Shown here piece by piece: positions 59,849 through 64,000 of a stretch of DNA of 64,000 bases. The position numbers and the translations under genes are program-made. The notes below the pieces were generated by a model. It searched no databases and was not told where the DNA came from. It saw only the letters and a program-made list of their open reading frames with translations. Source of the stretch: Pirellulaceae bacterium (GTDB lineage Bacteria; Planctomycetota; Planctomycetia; Pirellulales; Pirellulaceae); NCBI GenBank assembly GCA_028280445.1, contig JANQLU010000037.1:124001-188000 (forward strand), given 5' to 3'. Numbering within the stretch: the stretch's first letter is position 1; the number at the start of each line of letters is the position of its first letter.

Positions 59849-59950
59849 TTATGGTGTTTTGATTTTTTTTCGTTTGCCCTTACGAGCTTTTGCATTGGCC
59901 GGGCGTTTGCCGTGATTGGCCTTTTTAACTTTGCGACCTGGTTTTGCCAT
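59849..59950 (-). CDS. 33-aa highly basic small protein
   Basis: A 33-residue protein with 16 Lys/Arg and no acidic residue, rich in Lys/Arg/Ala/Gly (MAKPGRKVKKANHGKRPANA then KARKGKRKKIKTP). ATG 59950 is preceded by AGGGA nine bases upstream, and an intrinsic terminator lies after the stop, so it is a real gene. Charge, size and lack of hydrophobic core suggest an RNA- or DNA-binding peptide, comparable in kind to small ribosome-associated proteins such as bTHX, without evident homology. Adjacent to trmB, which also concerns RNA. Confidence 0.75.
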   Translation of the reverse strand: MAKPGRKVKKANHGKRPANAKARKGKRKKIKTP

Positions 59951-60058
59951 TTGATCTATCCCTGGGTTTATTTTTTGCTGATTTTCAAACAGAAAATGAT
60001 ACCGCGCAAGGCGTTCGACGAAAAGTCTCAATTTTTGAGGCTCCAAGTTGTAACAGAC

Positions 60059-60115
60059 GTAGGGTCCGTTCCCACCGGCCGTTTTATTGGATTGGCCGGT
60101 GGGAACCGGCCCTAC
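60059..60115. repeat. Family A REP-like inverted pair, copy 8
   Basis: GTAG 60059-60062, left hairpin with one change (GGGTCCG), right hairpin intact, CTAC 60112-60115. This copy lies in a divergent gap, between the small basic gene and the TPR gene. Confidence 0.85.
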
Positions 60116-60199
60116 TTGTTTTCCGTAGCCACAACACGACCTTTTTCAAAGCCTTATAATTCGAATTCACGCAAAAACGGTTTATGGTGGGAGGCAGCA

Positions 60200-62764
60200 G
60201 TGCCACAAACGATCAATGGAATTGGGACGACCTACTACGGCAAAAAAAACCTGGAAACTGAAATTGCCGCTTGCGAATCGTGTGGTTACCAGGGTGAAAT
60301 GCTGTCCTATGAAACGGGTTACTATTTTGTGTTTTTGTATATCCCGCTGATTCCACTGGGGCGAAAGCAGGTTCTCGATTTTTGTCCTGCGTGCAGCCAC
60401 CATCGTGTCATGCCGGTCGAGGAGTGGAAAGCTCTCAAACAACAAGTCATTGAACAAAGTACGACCAAACTGGCTGCCAACATGGAAAATGCAGACGCTG
60501 CGATCGAGCATCTGCAAACCCTGACGGCATTTCATCAAATTGACGAAGCTCGCCAGTTGACCAGCGCAATCGAAGGAACCCATGGTGGCGACGTTGATGT
60601 TCAATTGTTTCTTGGTTCCTGGCACGATCTGTATGGAGACCGACAAGACGCCGATCGTTGTTTTGAACAAGCGTTCAAATTGGACCCCAATCATCCCGGC
60701 TGTCTCAGGGCTCATGGGATCGGTCTGATCGAAAAAGGCGAAGTTGATCAAGCGAAAGCGACACTTCAACCATTGGAACCTCCATCGCAAGACTATGATC
60801 CGGCAGTATTTTTCATGCTGGCCAGTGCATTTCAAGAGAAAAATGACCACGCGGGTGCGATGGAAATTTTTGAAATGATTTCGAACACGACGCCTCAATT
60901 TGGGCGCGAAAAATGGTTTCGACAGGCGGTACGTCACTCCGAGAAAATGCTTGGCCAATCCAGTGGCCAATCGATTTTGCCACGCCAGTCCATTTTTAAA
61001 TCGAAATTGGCTTGGGCCGCTGCCATTGCCGCCGTGTTGCTCATTAGCGCATTGGTCTGGAACTGGTACATCGCCAACAACACGACGGTTTATATCGTCA
61101 ATGGAAATTCGTTTCCCATCGAATTCGCGATTGATGATGGAGAACTGATCAAGATACGTTCGATGGGACGTGCCAGTATCACGATTCCCGAGGGAAGTCA
61201 TTCGGTCACGATTCTGAAGCCCACCAAGTTGGCGGAGAAATCGTTTACTTTTAAACGCGGATGGTTCCAGCGGTTTTTGTTCAACAAAACTTACGTCCTC
61301 GATCCGACGGAAACGAGCTTGGTCTACGTTCAAACCGCGACTTATGTCCGCAAGCCCGCTTTACCAAACGTTCCCGATCAATATGAATATCTGCCGGCTC
61401 AAGTGTTTCACGAATTGTCAGGAATTCACTACGAGTTCGACGAGCTTCCACACGAAATTGACATGGAGACGAAAACTCTGAAAAAGAAACGTGTAGCGTT
61501 TTTTGAATCGGCTCCCGAAGTGCTGATGGCTGAGCAACTTACAATTTCGATCGAAGAAAAAGACAAAATTTTTAGGCGACGTGTCGAGTTGCAACCAGAC
61601 GATATCCTGTTTTTGGCGCAGTTTAGCCGTTTCTCATCGATGTACAAACGGGAACGTCAATTCGTCGAATTTCTAAATGAACGCCGAAAAGTTCGACCGG
61701 TGGAAATCCAGATTCATCGCGCCTATCAGCGTGAAATGACTCGGAACTACGTGAAAAATGAAGCGGTTCTGGAAAAGGAGTACGATGAGTTGCTTGCTAA
61801 AGAATCGCAAAACCCGGATTTGCTGTATCTGCGTGGCCGTCTGGCAGACACCACCGATCAAATCAACGAATATTCGGATCGCGCATTGAAAATTGATCCC
61901 GACCATCTGTATTCGTTGTTTGCCAAGGCGTATTGCCATTTGACGCGTGGCGAATTTTCAGAGGGCAAGACGTTGATGGAACGTGTTAAAAAATCGCAGG
62001 CAGACAACACGATGTTCAACGAGTTGTATCGCGACATCGTTTTGGCGGTCGGAACGCCAAAGGAAATCGATAAAGCTAATGGACGTTACCGATCGAGATC
62101 GCCCAATGAATTCCTGCAAGGCTATGTTCAGAATTCCGAGGCGCTGATGGCGCGTGGCAAGGTCGCCGAGGCGAAGCAGCGATACGATCGCGCACGCGGA
62201 TCATTTGATCTCTACAAAGACGAGATTTCCAGGGTGGTTGCGATGGTTCACTGGGCGGTGCTCAATCGCGACGAAGCAAAATGTGTCGTGCCGAAAAACA
62301 GTGTCAGCCCGCAGTACTACGATTTCTTTGAATTTCAACTCAATCTGCGAACGGACAGCCGGAAATCCCTTGCTGCCCTGAATCGATTTTTACCCACCGT
62401 TCCGCCCCAAACGCATTTGCAAGTGTTAATTGCCGCGGCTTTGAAATTAGAGGGACACGACAAACAGGCCGAGGAAATCATCAACTCGCTCAAACGGGCC
62501 ACGAAATTCTACGAAGCGGAGGAGGTTCAACTCCTACAGCTTTTGAAGGAATGCACTCAGCGTGAAATTCTTGCCGAAGAGGTTAAAAAATACTCGGTCT
62601 CGATTAATGTGAAACGTTGCTATGCACTGGCGATTCTGGTGTTTTCCAAAAGCTACCAGGATGAGTTTTTGAAATTTGCTCAAAAAATTAATTACGACTA
62701 CGCGTTTCCCCATCACTTTATCGAAGATTCGATCAAAAAAGTAATCGAGAAACGCGCGCGTTAA
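60200..62764 (+). CDS. Zinc-ribbon, TPR and membrane-helix protein, 854 aa
   Basis: A large protein with an N-terminal zinc-binding part (CESCGYQG and FCPACSHH, residues about 26-70), TPR-like repeats (about 80-240, for example DADRCFEQAFKLDPNHPGCLRAH), one membrane helix (about 274-296), then an exported region with further TPR-like repeats (RALKIDPDHLYSLFAKAYCHLTRGEF). GTG 60200 is chosen as start because GGAGG lies six bases upstream and it puts the zinc motif near the N-terminus; the frame is open upstream through the REP-like repeat. Function unknown; a membrane scaffold is likely. Confidence 0.75.
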   Translation: MPQTINGIGTTYYGKKNLETEIAACESCGYQGEMLSYETGYYFVFLYIPLIPLGRKQVLDFCPACSHHRVMPVEEWKALKQQVIEQSTTKLAANMENADAAIEHLQTLTAFHQIDEARQLTSAIEGTHGGDVDVQLFLGSWHDLYGDRQDADRCFEQAFKLDPNHPGCLRAHGIGLIEKGEVDQAKATLQPLEPPSQDYDPAVFFMLASAFQEKNDHAGAMEIFEMISNTTPQFGREKWFRQAVRHSEKMLGQSSGQSILPRQSIFKSKLAWAAAIAAVLLISALVWNWYIANNTTVYIVNGNSFPIEFAIDDGELIKIRSMGRASITIPEGSHSVTILKPTKLAEKSFTFKRGWFQRFLFNKTYVLDPTETSLVYVQTATYVRKPALPNVPDQYEYLPAQVFHELSGIHYEFDELPHEIDMETKTLKKKRVAFFESAPEVLMAEQLTISIEEKDKIFRRRVELQPDDILFLAQFSRFSSMYKRERQFVEFLNERRKVRPVEIQIHRAYQREMTRNYVKNEAVLEKEYDELLAKESQNPDLLYLRGRLADTTDQINEYSDRALKIDPDHLYSLFAKAYCHLTRGEFSEGKTLMERVKKSQADNTMFNELYRDIVLAVGTPKEIDKANGRYRSRSPNEFLQGYVQNSEALMARGKVAEAKQRYDRARGSFDLYKDEISRVVAMVHWAVLNRDEAKCVVPKNSVSPQYYDFFEFQLNLRTDSRKSLAALNRFLPTVPPQTHLQVLIAAALKLEGHDKQAEEIINSLKRATKFYEAEEVQLLQLLKECTQREILAEEVKKYSVSINVKRCYALAILVFSKSYQDEFLKFAQKINYDYAFPHHFIEDSIKKVIEKRAR

Positions 62765-62770
62765 TCGATT

Positions 62771-64000
62771 TTATTGATCGCGTTTCAATTCAACTCGACG
62801 GATCCGCGTCGGGACCAAAATGCGGTGATCACCGGATGTCGGTGAAGTTTCGTTGATGTACATCCATTTTTCGTCCGGGCTGATGATCAAACTGTTGGGC
62901 AGCGAGAACGAACTGGTCATCGGCTGCCCATCGACTTTGCCGCGCTTTCCGCTGCCGACAAACGGTACGACGCGACCTGCCAAATCGACTCGGTAGACAC
63001 GACAGTCTTTGCGAGCAATGACGTACAGATAGCCTTTGTGGAATATCAAATGCCCATTATTTTGTTTGGGTAAAGTCGCCAGTTTCGAAGCATTGCCAGT
63101 GCGATCGATCTGGACAATGTCTCCATTTGAAAAATTGCAAACGTACAACGTTCCATCGGAACCGACTGTAATCCCGTTGGGGCACTTCAACAATTTGCTT
63201 TTACAAAACGTGGTTGATTTTCCATCTGGTGTGATGCGCTGTATCGTGTTGCTACCGCAGTTGCAGGCAAACAAATCTCCGTCCTGATTAAACGCCAGTC
63301 CAACCGGACTCCTGAGCCCTTGTCGACAGAAAACGGTCCCTTTCCCGTCAGGCGTAATTTTGGTGATAAAATTTCCACGGATGTTGGATTGATAGAGATT
63401 CCCTTTTGAATCGAACGTGTTCCCTGAACCGCCGCGGAGGGCTTTGTAAAACACGGAAGATTTTCCATCGGGCGTGACTTTATACAGGAGATTTCCACCC
63501 TTTCCGCCACGTCCTCCCAAATGCCAGCCGAAATCGGCGGTGTAGAGATTGCCATCTTTGTCGATGTTCAGTCCTCCAGTTCCAGCGGTAATGTCGTCGA
63601 GTACCGTTGAAACTTTGCCGGCCCGAAATGGCACGCTTTCCGATTTTTTCGAATCGCTTTTTGTTTTGGAAAAATCTTCTCCAGCGACGATGAACACGCG
63701 TCCCGTTTTTTGTCCTCGCTGATTGCTCCAGGCCGACGTCAACAGAAAATCGACAAAGCCATCGCCGTCTACATCGCCAATTCCACAGGCGTCGAATCCC
63801 AACGTATCGCCACCTTGTTTACAAGTCCAGCTGCGCAGAAGTTTGCCTTTTCCAGCAGCGCTGTACAAATAAACTTTGCCGCCCGACGGCGACCCTTCGC
63901 GATTCTGCCAGGCGCCTATCACGAGGTCGCCCACGCCATCGCCATCGACATCGCCAGCGTCACTGGGCGAAGTCCCTAGTCCTTCGCCAGCAACGGTTCC
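62771..64000 (-). CDS. FG-GAP and NHL-like beta-propeller protein, 5' end outside the window
   Basis: The gene is cut by the window end; 409 codons are seen. The N-terminal part has FG-GAP-type motifs (DAGDVDGDGVGDLVIGA, GIGDVDGDGFVDFLLT) as in integrin-like propellers, then after about residue 115 NHL/SMP-30-like repeats follow (GGLNIDKDGNLYTADF, LAFNQDGDLFACNCGSN, ITVGSDGTLYVCNF, LIISPDEKWMYINE). Such proteins are usually exported and bind Ca2+ in the FG-GAP loops. The start lies beyond 64000. Convergent with the TPR gene (6 bases between stops). Confidence 0.82.
   Translation of the reverse strand, partial: GTVAGEGLGTSPSDAGDVDGDGVGDLVIGAWQNREGSPSGGKVYLYSAAGKGKLLRSWTCKQGGDTLGFDACGIGDVDGDGFVDFLLTSAWSNQRGQKTGRVFIVAGEDFSKTKSDSKKSESVPFRAGKVSTVLDDITAGTGGLNIDKDGNLYTADFGWHLGGRGGKGGNLLYKVTPDGKSSVFYKALRGGSGNTFDSKGNLYQSNIRGNFITKITPDGKGTVFCRQGLRSPVGLAFNQDGDLFACNCGSNTIQRITPDGKSTTFCKSKLLKCPNGITVGSDGTLYVCNFSNGDIVQIDRTGNASKLATLPKQNNGHLIFHKGYLYVIARKDCRVYRVDLAGRVVPFVGSGKRGKVDGQPMTSSFSLPNSLIISPDEKWMYINETSPTSGDHRILVPTRIRRVELKRDQ

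Noticed and set aside
59912..60199. N-terminal extension of the TPR protein by 96 codons
   Set aside because: Crosses the Family A repeat; GTG 60200 has GGAGG and fits the zinc motif.
1..64000. CRISPR array, prophage, integron or transposase gene
   Set aside because: No regularly spaced direct repeats with unique spacers, no phage structural or integrase/transposase protein seen.

Overview
The window looks like a chromosomal segment of a planctomycete, most likely a Pirellulales-type member of Planctomycetota. Evidence: a short lysine/alanine-rich histone-H1-like protein, a PEP-CTERM envelope protein, a TMEM143-like DUF3754 protein, Ser/Thr kinase and ECF sigma factor genes, LpxB (a Gram-negative lipid A envelope), and FG-GAP/NHL-type secreted proteins. 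Intergenic spaces are full of small palindromic repeats. No rRNA, tRNA, CRISPR array, prophage or transposase gene was found. Gene content is mostly housekeeping and conserved hypothetical.

Layout. 1-7.2 kb: 3' end of a BCCT transporter; a minus-strand acyltransferase/hypothetical pair; ruvB; then a plus-strand operon of a catalytically dead enhancer-binding protein, a pseudo-receiver and an Mrp ATPase. 7.3-14 kb: histone-like gene, a ~0.9 kb AT-tract-rich gene-free stretch, S2P protease with lpxB, a HAD-like phosphatase, a secreted Cys-rich protein, an MFS transporter and a LON-domain protein. 14-25.5 kb: AI-2E-type permease, glycosyltransferase, lipoprotein esterase, clpC with a TPR membrane protein, a ThiD2-ThiE fusion, a secreted Arg/Gln/Tyr-rich protein and a metallo-beta-lactamase-fold hydrolase. 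25.7-33.3 kb: a large sensor kinase with an altered H-box, divergent from an atypical winged-helix regulator, then AGCS and POT transporters and a DUF4149 protein. 33.6-40 kb: PEP-CTERM protein, autoregulated TetR with a CPBP-like membrane protein, a small heat-shock protein behind a sigma-54-type promoter, and a three-gene ABC exporter. 40-48 kb: Spy-like periplasmic protein, a BlaI/BlaR1-type pair with twin operators, a Ser/Thr kinase and a DUF3754 protein. 48-64 kb: ispF-ruvC, ruvA, twin zinc-ribbon membrane proteins, nitrilase, ECF sigma factor, beta-propeller protein, small lipoprotein, aminotransferase, PurF-like enzyme, trmB, a 33-residue basic protein, a zinc-ribbon/TPR membrane protein and an FG-GAP/NHL protein cut by the window end.

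The most distinctive features are: (1) at least six families of palindromic intergenic repeats, nearly all at gene 3' ends. One is REP-like, with an invariant GTAG head and paired inverted units. One is MITE-like (~125 bp) with matching outer arms. One shows paired changes in both hairpin arms. Repeats supply the C-terminal tails of at least two proteins. (2) Two signalling modules whose catalytic or phosphotransfer residues have been lost: the enhancer-binding protein with its pseudo-receiver, and the kinase/regulator divergon. (3) Clear regulatory sites for BlaI, TetR and sigma-54. Start codons were re-chosen where a Shine-Dalgarno sequence or family alignment supported it; several genes use GTG or TTG.
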